DNA of 64,000 nt from Lewinellaceae bacterium (GCA_016719605.1 JADJYW010000015.1:124001-188000), one strand, 5' to 3'; shown: positions 15,550-24,499, numbered from the stretch's first letter. A program made the numbers and translations. Notes: generated from the letters alone by a model not told the origin.

Positions 15550-16694
15550 CTACCCGTTCAGCAGCATTTCCGCACCCTCTTGCCCAATCAGTGTACCGAT
15601 AGCCACGCCCATGCCATTGAGCCGGACGGCCACCACTACATTGTCGGAGTAGCGCTCCACAATGGGTTTTTTGACCGGCCCGAGGCCGAGAATACCCGTC
15701 CACCAGGCATCAATTTCCACCGGGCGGCCCGGGCAGATAACCGTTTTGAGCAATTGCACCAAGGCGCTTCGGATCAGTTCGTTGGCGCCAAACTCGCTGG
15801 TTTGTTCGATCGAATTATCCAAATGACGGCCGCCGCCCAACAGGACGCGCCCCTCTACATTTCGGAAATAATAGTAGCCACGGTCGTAGTGAAAGCAACC
15901 CTCCACCGGCAAATCGGGGATGGGGTGGGTGATGAGTACCTGGTTGCGTGCCGGGGTGACATCCACGTCGGGCAGCAAGCTTTTAGCAAAGCCGTTGACG
16001 GCTACCAATACCCGGGGTACGCGTAGTGTCCAGCCGGTTTCGGTTTCGAGTTCCACCCCCGGGAAGAGTCTTCCAGCCGGCACAGGCTGATGCCGTTGAA
16101 TATCTGGATACCCTGTGCCTCGGCACGGTGGAGCAGCGTGGCCATCATTTTGCCGGTATGTACCTGCCCTTCCGGCTGGTTCAGGATAAGGTGATTCACC
16201 CCCCGAAACCCGAAATGGGGCAGGCGGTCGCTCACCACCTTGTAGGTTTCCTGATGTCCGGTAATGGCGCCTATTTTTTTGTTAAAATCAGGGATGCGGG
16301 CTGCGCATTCCTGGAAAACATCCTCGTCGTCGTCTGTGAATAATTCGTAGCCGCCGAGCATCTGGAAGTCCATGTTGGCATCGCCGACAAGGTTGCGGAG
16401 GCGCTGGAGGCCGCGCCAGCGTTTTTCCACGAGCGCCAGCAGATCGTCTTCCGACATGCGGGTCATGTCGTCGAGCAGTTCAGTCATGGAACCAAAGCAG
16501 GCGAAGCCGGCATTTCGGGTGCTGGCTCCGGCGGGCAGTACGCCGCGCTCCAGTACAGCCACTTGCAGCGCAGGGTTGAGGATTTTCAGGTGCATGGCGG
16601 CTGTGAGGCCCACAATGCCGCTGCCAATGACGGCCACGTCAAAGTCCTTGAAAAATGTCTCGCGTTCCCAGTAACTGAGGTTGTATTTGAGCAT
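15550..16694 (-). CDS. FAD-dependent oxidoreductase (DAO family), one frameshift
   Basis: With one base restored, the protein is 381 residues. The N-terminus has the dinucleotide-binding motif DVAVIGSGIVGLTAAMHL (about residues 18-35) and ERGVLPAGASTRNAGFACFG, typical of the D-amino-acid/glycine/putrescine oxidase group that makes amines into imines with FAD. The C-terminal half has the substrate-side strand YYYFRNVEGRVLLGGGRHLD and a final GMGVAIGTLIGQ FAD loop. The first frame ends shortly after CRLEDSSRG; the correct sequence resumes as VELETETGW in another frame. A C5 run at 16056-16060 that should be C6 explains this. Its leader carries three 15-mer repeat units. Confidence 0.8.
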
Positions 16695-16702
16695 GATCTG
16701 CT

Positions 16703-16807
16703 TGGAAGGTTAGATGGTTTCTGGTTGGAAGGTTTCTGGTTGGAAGGTTTCTGGTTGGAAGGTTAGAAGGTTTCAACCAGAAACCTTCTAACCAGAAACC
16801 TTCTAAC
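16703..16807 (-). repeat. 15-mer repeats in inverted arrangement between two genes
   Basis: Read on the minus strand, the DAO-family gene is preceded by three copies of CCTTCCAACCAGAAA just before its ATG. Upstream of these the same repeat appears in the opposite sense (GGTTAGAAGGTTTCTGG) directly after the cyclase gene; the cyclase TAG stop is itself part of a GGTTAGAAGG unit. The two halves can pair into one long stem. Confidence 0.85.
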
Positions 16808-19800
16808 CTCCCAACTCATCCAAACGCAATTTGTACACATACTGCGGGGTGTGGTTGTAGAGGTTTTGGTACAGTTCGAGGGCGCGTTTGCGGTGTGGTT
16901 CGGGGTTTTCGGCCACTTTTCGCAGTTCAAACTGGACGGCAGCTTCCTCGCGCTCGGTACGGGCGATGGCTTGCAGTTGCATCAGCTGGCGCATTGCCTC
17001 GGGCTTATTGTCCTCGGCGAGAATGACCTGGGCGCGCAGGATGTTGGCGGCGAAAGTCAACTCGGCATTGCCGAGGGTGAGGCTGATATCGCGGCCCTCT
17101 TCCAGCAATTGGCGGGCCGTGGACACATCGCCGGCATACAGGTGTGCCGTACCCTTTTCGACGAGCGATGTGCCAAGCACTAAGCGGTTGCCCATACTGC
17201 GGGCATACTCAATCGCCTCACCGTAGTATTCGAGCGCGTGCTGGTAGTCGCCTTTAAAAAACCAGTTGTCGCCGAGGGTATTGAGGGCCTTGGCGATACC
17301 CTTTTTGTAGTTTAGTTCGCGGGAGAGCGCCAAGTTCTGTTTTTGGTATTCGCTGGAGCGGTCGAGTTCGCCCATGGTGGAGAGCAGATCGCCGATGAGG
17401 CCGTTGGCGATAGCAAGCCCCTGCTTGTCGCCGAGTTCCTGGCAAAGAGCCAGGTCGCGCTCAAACATTTCCATGGCCTTGGCGTAATCGCCTTTCTTTT
17501 CCCATACCGAACCGATGCTCCCGATACAGATGGTTACGAAAAGTTTATTGCCCAGTTCTTCGGAGAGTGCGAGGCCCTTTTCAAGGCAGAGCAGGGCACT
17601 GTCGAGGCTGTTTTTTTCTAAATAAAGAATGCCGAGGTTGGTGTACAGCGTGGTGAGTTCCTGTTTGTCCTCGGCGCGTTCGGCGATGTCAATTTGTTCC
17701 TCAAGCCAACGGATACCCTCGTCGTAGTGGCCCTGGTTCATGAAAATGAGGCCGAGGTTGGCTACAATGGCGGCATTTTCGGCATCCCGCTGGAGGGATC
17801 GGTTTATTTCGATCGCTTTGGCAAACCAGCTCTGGGCCGACTCGTAGCTGCCCTGGCGGAAGAAGTAGGTACCCAGGTTGCCGTAGGTTTTGGCTATGCC
17901 CACCTGGTCGTTGGCAAGTTCGAAGCAGGTGACGGCTACGTCGAGGTGTTTTTTGCCCTCGGCGTAGTTGCCGCGCAGTACGAGCAGCTGGCCAAGTCGG
18001 CGGTTCCCACGTCCGATGAGGTACCAGTCGTTGAGTGCCTTGGCGTGTTTGAGGCCGGATCGGTATTCCTGTTCAGCCTCTTCCCATTGGCCGATTAGTT
18101 CGTGTACAGCGCCCTTCCGAAGCTGAAACTTGATGAGTTTTTTGTTTTTGCCGACCGCATCGCTCAGGTTTTTAATCAGTTTTCCGTAATACAGCAGGGC
18201 CTGGCGGTTCAGGTAGTTGCGCTGGGCGTAGCGGGCTGCTTTTTCGAGGTACTTGTTGGTTTTTTGCTCCATCTCCGCCTGCTCGTAGTGGAACGCGAGG
18301 TCTACAAAACGCTCCTCGGAGTCCGGGTAAAGCTGCTCGATGGCTTCGGCGATGAGCTGGTGCAGTTCGCGCAGCCGGGTACGCAGCTGCATATCGTAGG
18401 CGGCTTCGCGCAGGAGCGAGTGGCGGAAAATATAACGCAACTCGTTCATGGCGTGCCATATCTGCCATTTTTCGGCAGTTTGCACCTGCTCTTTGAGCAC
18501 CATTTCAAGATCGCCGTTGCGTTTGGCAAACTCCTCTTGCCGGGCCATAACGGCCGACAGTACGGGCAGTTCAAACTCGCGCCCGATGACCGCGGCTGCC
18601 TTCACCGTTTCCTTGACGAGGCCGCTGAGCCGGTCAATACGCGCCATCATAATTTGTTTGACGGAGTCGGAAATTTGAATCTCCCGGTTTTTCAATTGCA
18701 GCAGCCCGCCGGTATTCTGGAGCATGTCGGCCTCCTGAAAATAATCGGCCATTTGCTCCAGATAGAAGGGATTACCCTGCGTCATGCGCTGGAGCAGTTC
18801 CATCAGGTCGGGATGCAACGCTCCGCCCAGTCGGGTCTCCGCAAAAGCGCGCAGGTCGTCGGGCTGAAGAAAGTTCAGATCCACCTCGCAGAAAGGCACC
18901 TGGAGTTCCTGCAGCACATTGGGGCGCAGGATGTACGCCTTGCTGCCGTCGTCCTCATAGCGGCTGGTGGCCATAAAAAACAACGGGTAGCCCTGGGCGC
19001 GTCGGACAAACTGGGCCATAAACTCGCGCGACATGTCGTCGTACCAGTGGGTATCTTCCAGTTCAACCACGACGGGCTGGAGGATGGACTCGGCCACGAA
19101 CAGGTTGGCCATGGCAGACAGAGCATTCTGGTATCGCCCGCGCGCATCCAGCTGCTCCCAGAGCGAGCCGGGAGAATGGATGCTGACGAGCGCTGCCAGT
19201 ACGCTTTGGGTACGGGCTATTTCCCGGCGAATGGCATCGGCTTCGTGGTGCTTGCTCTCCGAAAGGTCGTACATGAGTTCGAGAAAATTGGACTCGAACA
19301 GTTCGCGGTTGCGCTCGGGGGTATTGTCGGGGCTTTGCTCAAAATAGTTTTTGAGCAGGTAGATGAAGGGGTTGAACGGCTTGCGCAAAATCTGGTCGCT
19401 CTGGCAATTGAGCCAGCTGATAGTCATCGTGTCGCGCATGGAGCGGCGAAACTCGTAGGTCAGGCGGCTTTTACCAATACCGGCTTCGCCGAAAATGAAG
19501 GCAATGCCGGAAAAATTCCCGTCGCGCAGCGGCGCGGCGAACTCTTGTAGTATTTTAAGTTCGGAGGCCCGTCCGTAGTATTCGCCGCTGAACGAGGCCC
19601 GCCCGCCAAGGTTACGCCCGCTGAGCAGGTAGGTCGGTATTTTGTTTTCAAAACCTTTGTATGCCTCTTCGCCCCGAAACACGAATTTGAAGTTGCGGTT
19701 GTGTTGCACATTGTCGTCGGCCACTACCGCCCCCCAGTCGGCCTTGGCCATGAGGCGTGCCGCCAGGTTGACACGGGCGCCCACGGCGGCGTACTGGCAG

Positions 19801-20828
19801 CGTTCGGCACTGCCAATGACACCGGTAAAAGCCACGCCCGACGAGATGCCGATGCGGTAGCGGGCGCCGGTGATGGTTTCCAGATTCTGGAGTTCTTCCT
19901 GGATGGCTGCGATAAATTCGAGGGCGCGTTCGGTGTTATTTTCAAACGAAACCGGCGCGCCAAACAGGCAGCATATCACGGCGCCCTTGTCGCCAAAGTC
20001 AACTTCCTTGAGATAACCGCCGAAGTTGAGGCTCTGGTCGAGCACCACGGAGGCGAAGTGGTCGAGCGATTCGTGGGTGTCCACGCCGGAAAACGACAAA
20101 AAGACGCTGACTACATTGCGGAATTCGCCGGCATTGCCTTCTACAATAGCCTCCTCGGGCAAAAAATCGGCAATGATCCGGGCATCCGGCAGAGGCAATT
20201 TGAGCAAATTGGTACCCGGCAAGGCCGGAGCGATGTGTTGTAAATCGAGGCGGAAATAGTCTTTGTTCAGCGGGGCAGCCGGCAACGACAAGTCGCGGTT
20301 GGCGGTCAAAAAAGCGGCATCGCATACGACCTCCAGGCTGGAGGCGTGGGTTTGTGCCTGGGCGCTGGACTCCACGGGCGGGCCTTTGAAGTAAAATCCT
20401 TTGCGGCGGTTGCCGATGATCCCCCATTCTACTTCGCCGGCCGATAGACCGATTTTGATCCCGATCTGGTGCTCGGCCAGCAGCGAATCCGCGTCTTTTT
20501 GATCCCGAAGAAAGCGCTGAAGGGTGGCCTGGGCGGTTTGCAGGACGGCGCTGCCCGGAATGGAGGCCGGAAAAATGGCCGAAAAACTATCCCCTGCGAA
20601 ATACGGGATAAACCCGCCCTGCTCGTACACGAGGCGTACGGTGGGCTGGAAAATATGGTTCAGGATGTACGAAAGGTCTTCGGCGCCCTCGGCGCCTTGC
20701 TGCATCAGTTTTTCCGTCAGACGGGTAAAGCCACTGAGGTCCACGAACATCGTGTAGGCCTGCAAACGGCCTTTCAGAAGACCGTGGCGGTAATGTTCCT
20801 GGATGAAATGCGGCAAGAAGTGTTTCAA
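16803..20828 (-). CDS. Class III cyclase - AAA ATPase - TPR signalling protein
   Basis: A 1341-residue multidomain protein. Residues about 24-190 form a cyclase homology domain with both metal-site elements (FVDLSGFTRL and YFAGDSF). Residues about 239-400 form a second one (YRIGISSGVAFTGVIGSAER) in which the first Asp is lost (SVFLSFSG), so the pair resembles an active/degenerate combination. The P-loop FGEAGIGKSRL follows at about 446, with a Walker B-like VVVELEDTHWYDD near 590, and then about ten TPRs (from about residue 850) to the end. Such proteins are thought to couple cyclic-nucleotide synthesis to protein-protein sensing. The start is a TTG, since no ATG or GTG precedes the first domain in frame. 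Confidence 0.85.
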   Translation of the reverse strand: MKHFLPHFIQEHYRHGLLKGRLQAYTMFVDLSGFTRLTEKLMQQGAEGAEDLSYILNHIFQPTVRLVYEQGGFIPYFAGDSFSAIFPASIPGSAVLQTAQATLQRFLRDQKDADSLLAEHQIGIKIGLSAGEVEWGIIGNRRKGFYFKGPPVESSAQAQTHASSLEVVCDAAFLTANRDLSLPAAPLNKDYFRLDLQHIAPALPGTNLLKLPLPDARIIADFLPEEAIVEGNAGEFRNVVSVFLSFSGVDTHESLDHFASVVLDQSLNFGGYLKEVDFGDKGAVICCLFGAPVSFENNTERALEFIAAIQEELQNLETITGARYRIGISSGVAFTGVIGSAERCQYAAVGARVNLAARLMAKADWGAVVADDNVQHNRNFKFVFRGEEAYKGFENKIPTYLLSGRNLGGRASFSGEYYGRASELKILQEFAAPLRDGNFSGIAFIFGEAGIGKSRLTYEFRRSMRDTMTISWLNCQSDQILRKPFNPFIYLLKNYFEQSPDNTPERNRELFESNFLELMYDLSESKHHEADAIRREIARTQSVLAALVSIHSPGSLWEQLDARGRYQNALSAMANLFVAESILQPVVVELEDTHWYDDMSREFMAQFVRRAQGYPLFFMATSRYEDDGSKAYILRPNVLQELQVPFCEVDLNFLQPDDLRAFAETRLGGALHPDLMELLQRMTQGNPFYLEQMADYFQEADMLQNTGGLLQLKNREIQISDSVKQIMMARIDRLSGLVKETVKAAAVIGREFELPVLSAVMARQEEFAKRNGDLEMVLKEQVQTAEKWQIWHAMNELRYIFRHSLLREAAYDMQLRTRLRELHQLIAEAIEQLYPDSEERFVDLAFHYEQAEMEQKTNKYLEKAARYAQRNYLNRQALLYYGKLIKNLSDAVGKNKKLIKFQLRKGAVHELIGQWEEAEQEYRSGLKHAKALNDWYLIGRGNRRLGQLLVLRGNYAEGKKHLDVAVTCFELANDQVGIAKTYGNLGTYFFRQGSYESAQSWFAKAIEINRSLQRDAENAAIVANLGLIFMNQGHYDEGIRWLEEQIDIAERAEDKQELTTLYTNLGILYLEKNSLDSALLCLEKGLALSEELGNKLFVTICIGSIGSVWEKKGDYAKAMEMFERDLALCQELGDKQGLAIANGLIGDLLSTMGELDRSSEYQKQNLALSRELNYKKGIAKALNTLGDNWFFKGDYQHALEYYGEAIEYARSMGNRLVLGTSLVEKGTAHLYAGDVSTARQLLEEGRDISLTLGNAELTFAANILRAQVILAEDNKPEAMRQLMQLQAIARTEREEAAVQFELRKVAENPEPHRKRALELYQNLYNHTPQYVYKLRLDELGG

Positions 20829-20923
20829 AAGTCGGGTAGCAGTTTGTTGCGCGGCGCAAGGTACGGTAAGTTGAAAATCTGCAAGCGCCGAATCTGCGAT
20901 TACACGACTGGAACATTTTTTCC

Positions 20924-21000
20924 AACCGCAGCGATGCGGAGACGCGGAGGGCTTCTAAAAAGATTGATTTTCAACAAAATAACAACTCCGCGTCTCGGCC
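20924..21000. repeat. CCGCAGCG/CTCCGCGTC palindromic repeat
   Basis: AACCGCAGCGATGCGGAGAC followed by GCGGAG (20924-20949) faces AACTCCGCGTCTCGGCC at 20984-21000. It is another member of the dispersed family, located between the cyclase start and the stop of the CAP-domain gene. Confidence 0.6.
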
Positions 21001-21047
21001 ATGAATTTGAAAATGTCCGGTAATGTGGAGTTGGGATAAAAAACCTG

Positions 21048-21560
21048 TCACTCCGCCCGTCTCCCCAGGTCTTGCACCCAGTAGGCTCCGGCTTTTCCGA
21101 TACCCATGTCGCGGAAATTTGGATTCATCAGGTTGTGGCAGTGGCCTTTGCTGTTGCGCCAGCCTTGTACCACGGCTTCTGCGGTGGGGTGTCCCATGGC
21201 GATATTTTCGCCCGAATAGCGCCATTCGTATCCGGCCCGGGTGATGCGGTCGGAGAAATCACTGCCGTCGCGACTTTCGTGGCTGAAGTAGCGGCGTTGC
21301 TGCATGTCCTCGGCGTGCGCCTGGGCGGCAGCGCCGAGTTGGGTATCCAGGCGCAGTGCCGGAGCGGCGGGGAAACGTTTCCCGCCCGGGCACCGGCATC
21401 CCTTGGCCCGCAACGTGTTCACCTCGTTCAGAACCACCCGGGCCATGACGGTATCCACCGGCAAGGCATCGCGGCTGGACAAGGGCGCCTGTCGGGGCCA
21501 CCAGGTGAGCACAAAAGCACCGGTAATGAGCAGAAGCAGTATTTTCATAAGCATGGACAT
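21048..21560 (-). CDS. CAP-domain (SCP/PR-1-like) secreted protein
   Basis: The 170 residues begin with a signal/anchor helix (MKILLLLITGAFVLTWW) and contain a CAP domain: the helix VLNEVNTLRAKGC, HAEDMQQRRYFSHESRDGSD with the conserved His and Ser/His, GYEWRYSGENIAMG, and the C-terminal VVQGWRNSKGHCHNLMNPNF followed by DMGIG. His and Glu at the positions of the family metal/cavity site are retained. Bacterial members are secreted and their biochemical role is mostly unknown. Three closely spaced ATGs (residues 1, 3 and 5) are possible starts; the first fits the promoter TAGTTTTG ten bases upstream. Confidence 0.88.
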   Translation of the reverse strand: MSMLMKILLLLITGAFVLTWWPRQAPLSSRDALPVDTVMARVVLNEVNTLRAKGCRCPGGKRFPAAPALRLDTQLGAAAQAHAEDMQQRRYFSHESRDGSDFSDRITRAGYEWRYSGENIAMGHPTAEAVVQGWRNSKGHCHNLMNPNFRDMGIGKAGAYWVQDLGRRAE

Positions 21561-21570
21561 AACTAAACGT

Positions 21571-21578
21571 CAAAACTA
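21571..21578 (-). promoter_or_regulatory. -7 element of the CAP-domain gene
   Basis: Read on the minus strand this is TAGTTTTG, an exact TAnnTTTG match ten bases before the ATG at 21560, so the leader would be very short. Confidence 0.5.
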
Positions 21579-21594
21579 TTGTTTGGTACCAATT

Positions 21595-21627
21595 CCTCCA
21601 GAAACCTCCAACCAGAAACCTTCCAAC
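21595..21627 (+). repeat. 15-mer leader repeat, about two units
   Basis: CCTCCAGAAACCTCCAACCA and the following GAAACCTTCCAAC form roughly two units of the 15-mer family, six bases before the ATG of the LolD-like ATPase and in the same G-poor orientation seen at fbp. Confidence 0.75.
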
Positions 21628-21633
21628 ACGCGC

Positions 21634-22299
21634 ATGCTCAAATCCACGCACCTCACCAAGACATACTCCACTGCCGGCGGCGGCCAATTGACAGTACTGG
21701 ACGACGTCAGTTTTGAATTGGCTCCCGGCGACACCTTTGCGATTGTCGGCCCTTCGGGCAGCGGAAAAACCACACTATTGGGCCTCTGTGCCGGCCTCGA
21801 CCGGGCCAGCAGCGGATCGGTGGAATTGAATGGAATCCCGTTGGACACGCTTTCAGAAGACGAGCGCGCCGAGGTGCGGAACCGCTATGTCGGCTTTGTT
21901 TTTCAAAATTTTCAGCTCATCCCTACGCTCACGGCACTGGAGAACGTGATGGTGCCGCTCGAACTGCGCGGCGACCCGAGTGCCGAGGAGGTCTCCCGCG
22001 CCTGGCTCGAAAAAGTGGGTCTGGGCAGCCGGCTCGACCACTATCCGGCCCAGCTCTCCGGCGGCGAACAACAACGCGTGTGCATCGCCCGGGCGTTTTC
22101 CAACAACCCGAAAATTCTTTTTGCAGACGAACCCACCGGCAACCTTGACGCCGACAACGCCGCAGGTATCGTGGATTTGATTTTTGATCTCAACCGCACC
22201 GCAGGTACCACGCTCGTGCTCGTCACCCACGATCCGGAATTGGCCAAGCGCACCGGACGTATTCTGCGCCTGAAAGGCGGACGGGTCAGCAGCGAATAA
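21634..22299 (+). CDS. ABC transporter ATP-binding protein, LolD/YbbA-like
   Basis: The 221-residue ATPase has Walker A GPSGSGKTTL, Q-loop FVFQNFQLIPTLTALENV, signature LSGGEQQRVCIARAF, Walker B ILFADEPTGNLD and H-loop VTHD. The phrases are those of the MacB/LolD/YbbA group, which power lipoprotein release or efflux through FtsX-type permeases. No permease gene is adjacent, so the partner must be elsewhere. The start MLKSTHLTKTY was taken because upstream in-frame codons translate the antisense of the CAP gene and the leader repeat. The TAA stop (22297-22299) abuts the convergent neighbour's stop with no space between. Confidence 0.88.
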   Translation: MLKSTHLTKTYSTAGGGQLTVLDDVSFELAPGDTFAIVGPSGSGKTTLLGLCAGLDRASSGSVELNGIPLDTLSEDERAEVRNRYVGFVFQNFQLIPTLTALENVMVPLELRGDPSAEEVSRAWLEKVGLGSRLDHYPAQLSGGEQQRVCIARAFSNNPKILFADEPTGNLDADNAAGIVDLIFDLNRTAGTTLVLVTHDPELAKRTGRILRLKGGRVSSE

Positions 22300-23499
22300 C
22301 TAAGGCTCGAAGAAGCCCACGCTGGAACCGACCCATTCCTTGCCCATGTTGTAGCGCACGCCCACCATTTCGCCCTTGCTCATGCGAATAAGGTTGTTCA
22401 CGAGGCGGGGCTTGTCCCAGGATTTGTCCCAGAGCACCATCATACGAATTTCGCACTTGGCCGGCTCGTTCGGAATGATGGTTTCCACCCCGGGAATGTA
22501 TTCCACCTTGCGCTGTAGGATAAAGTTGGACGGATCGTCCACGGCAGCCACGTCTTCAGGCGTGACGTTCACTTTTACGCCCTGGCCGGAAAAGGAAAAC
22601 AGCGGCTTGAGCACCCAGTTTTCCAGGTCGGTCGGCACCGTTTTCAGATCGCTGAGAAAATGCGTTTCGGGCACAAATTCGGATTTCAGGTACGGCAACG
22701 TGTGTTTGGATATGCGGAAAAACCAGTTGGGGTGGCCCACCCATTCGGCGTTCACCTCGGAGAGCAAATCCCACTCGCGGGGCAGATCGGCGCGTTTTTC
22801 CAGTTCGTCAAAGATGATCCGGTTGTATATCCGCTGGATGGCCACTTTTCGGCCGTCGTCGTCGAGGTAGTACAGGTCGCGTCCCGCACGTTTTACCTGA
22901 CTGAGGCAGAGCACTTTTACGCCGAGGTATTTGCGGGTTCCCCAGAAGTCAATGCGGGTATTTTGTTTTTCCGGTTCCACTTCGAGCAGCACCACGTTTT
23001 CGGGTTTGGCATCGCCGACGATGATGTGGCGCAATAAATCCAGGTAGCCTTCCGCGTCAATGCCTCCAAAGAGGTGGTGGTACTCCGCCGGGATGTCGAA
23101 GTGTTTCCGGTAGCCCTTGGCCAGCAGGTGCTGGTAAAAATACAGCGAGGGGAAGCCCTGCAATTCAATCAGTTGGGGTGTGTAGCCGCCGTCCTTGTCG
23201 CGGCAGATACCGAAGTCGAGTTGTAGAAAAGTTGTGTGGTCGTCTTCGCCGGGTACGCGCAGGTGACCGGGAATGGCTGCTTCGCTGCGGGTGCGAAAAT
23301 CGGGCCGGGTGAGCACCTCGGAAATATCCTGCACCCCTTGCAGGAGTTTTTCCTTGAGTGCCCTGGGGATGAACACGGGGGTTTCGGCCACGCGGAAGGA
23401 GACCGGCTCACCAAATTCGGTGTTCATGGTTTCCAGCAGCGCCTGGTATTTTTCAGGTGTAAAAGCAGCGTTGAAGCGTTGGCGAAGAAGTGGATGCAT
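22300..23499 (-). CDS. Conserved protein of unknown function, possibly ATP-grasp-like
   Basis: The 399-residue cytoplasmic protein has no signal or membrane segment. The middle contains QLDFGICRDKDGGYTPQLIE followed by LQGFPSL, reminiscent of the acidic metal-site loops of glutathionylspermidine-synthase-type ATP-grasp enzymes. NWVLKPLFSFSGQGVKV resembles an ATP-grasp glycine-rich loop, and CEIRMMVLWD could be a later strand. The resemblance is suggestive only. The ATG at 23499 was chosen because upstream codons are translated CAAAACT repeat (KTQNSKLKTQN). A perfect -7 element is 54 bases upstream. Confidence 0.7.
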   Translation of the reverse strand: MHPLLRQRFNAAFTPEKYQALLETMNTEFGEPVSFRVAETPVFIPRALKEKLLQGVQDISEVLTRPDFRTRSEAAIPGHLRVPGEDDHTTFLQLDFGICRDKDGGYTPQLIELQGFPSLYFYQHLLAKGYRKHFDIPAEYHHLFGGIDAEGYLDLLRHIIVGDAKPENVVLLEVEPEKQNTRIDFWGTRKYLGVKVLCLSQVKRAGRDLYYLDDDGRKVAIQRIYNRIIFDELEKRADLPREWDLLSEVNAEWVGHPNWFFRISKHTLPYLKSEFVPETHFLSDLKTVPTDLENWVLKPLFSFSGQGVKVNVTPEDVAAVDDPSNFILQRKVEYIPGVETIIPNEPAKCEIRMMVLWDKSWDKPRLVNNLIRMSKGEMVGVRYNMGKEWVGSSVGFFEP

Positions 23500-23503
23500 C
23501 CTG

Positions 23504-23538
23504 TTTTGAGTTTTGAGTTTTGAGTTTTGAGTTTTGAG
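23504..23538 (-). repeat. 7-mer CAAAACT tandem repeat, five units, leader
   Basis: Five exact copies of TTTTGAG on the plus strand (CTCAAAA on the coding strand) fill the leader from about 20 bases after the -7 element to five bases before the ATG at 23499. On the mRNA the unit has no G. Confidence 0.9.
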
Positions 23539-23552
23539 TTGGGGTTGCGTGG

Positions 23553-23560
23553 CAAAGGTA
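23553..23560 (-). promoter_or_regulatory. -7 promoter element
   Basis: TACCTTTG on the minus strand is an exact match to TAnnTTTG, upstream of the CAAAACT leader of the 399-residue protein. Confidence 0.6.
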
Positions 23561-23680
23561 TGGAAATGGAGAAGGGATTTGAGGGGTGAAAAATCGAACG
23601 GATGCTTGTCACCGGGTTTCGTGTCCGGGACATGTACAAGGTGATTGTTGATACACCCGGGGCAGTAAACGCGGATTTGA

Positions 23681-23688
23681 TACCTTCG
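23681..23688 (+). promoter_or_regulatory. -7-like element of the LysE-type gene
   Basis: TACCTTCG differs from TAnnTTTG by one base and ends four bases before the ATG at 23693, suggesting a leaderless transcript. Confidence 0.45.
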
Positions 23689-23692
23689 CGCC

Positions 23693-24370
23693 ATGATTTT
23701 TCAAGGTATGCTCTTGGGCCTCACCCTCAGTTTCATGGTCGGCCCGCTGCTCTTCGCCATCGTGCAGGCCAGTCTGGACCGCGGTTTCCGGGCAGGTGTT
23801 GCCCTGGCTGCCGGGATATGGACCAGCGACGGCTTGTATATCCTGCTGATCTACCGGGGTATGGATGCCCTGACGGCCCTGACGGCTCTGCCCAATTTTC
23901 GCCTGTGGGCGGGACTGGCCGGCAGCACGATACTTGTCTTGTTTGGTATCGGTGCGCTTTTGACGCGCAAAATACCCGCTGCGGACAGCCAAAATACTAC
24001 TGCAGATCGGGTGCTGGACGCCTTGGACGGCCCCGAGCCACCAGGCGTAGAGCACAACTGGACCCGCTGGGGATACCCCGGCTATTGGCTCCGCGGCTTT
24101 CTGCTGAACACGATCAACCCGTTCACCGTTTTTTTCTGGCTGGGCCTCGCCGGCGCATTCGTGGTGTCCAATGAGTGGAGCTCCGGGCAGGCAGTCTCCT
24201 TCTTCTCCGGCATGCTGCTGGCCCTCATCGCTACCGATGTACTGAAAGCCTACGCCGCCAAACGCGTGCGTTCATTTCTCGACCCGAAACATATCCGCCG
24301 TTTGCAGCAGGCCATCGGCCTTGCATTGCTGATTTCCGGGGTAGTGCTGCTGGTGCGCGCGTTCCTGTAG
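23693..24370 (+). CDS. LysE/RhtB-family exporter
   Basis: The 225-residue protein has about six hydrophobic helices and the LysE signature near the N-terminus (GLTLSFMVGPLLFAIVQASL, then RGFRAGVALAAGIWTSD). A second conserved block GFLLNTINPFTVFFWLGLAG lies after a polar loop of about 40 residues. Members export amino acids or related small molecules by proton exchange. The substrate is not predictable, and the long loop between helices 3 and 4 (about residues 90-135) is larger than in LysE itself. It is divergent from the 22300-23499 gene with promoters facing outwards. Confidence 0.88.
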   Translation: MIFQGMLLGLTLSFMVGPLLFAIVQASLDRGFRAGVALAAGIWTSDGLYILLIYRGMDALTALTALPNFRLWAGLAGSTILVLFGIGALLTRKIPAADSQNTTADRVLDALDGPEPPGVEHNWTRWGYPGYWLRGFLLNTINPFTVFFWLGLAGAFVVSNEWSSGQAVSFFSGMLLALIATDVLKAYAAKRVRSFLDPKHIRRLQQAIGLALLISGVVLLVRAFL

Positions 24371-24499
24371 AACAAGCCGAGCGGGTTTATGCCACCAGGC
24401 CGCCACCGCTCTTTACGTCATTTTTAGCAAACCTTGGAAAAACAACCGCCATCCCGGCCAAAAGCCGGAATTTTGTTGCTCAATATCCACTCGCATATC

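Noticed and set aside
18102..19550. 482-codon open frame on the plus strand
   Set aside because: Antisense to the cyclase-ATPase-TPR gene; its product has no domain character and arises from the GC-rich codon pattern of the true gene.
21304..21633. 110-residue N-terminal extension of the LolD-like ATPase
   Set aside because: It is the antisense of the CAP-domain gene plus the leader repeat; ABC ATPases of this group start a few residues before the first strand.
22300..23694. Start at 23694 for the unknown conserved gene
   Set aside because: The added residues translate the promoter and the CAAAACT repeat.
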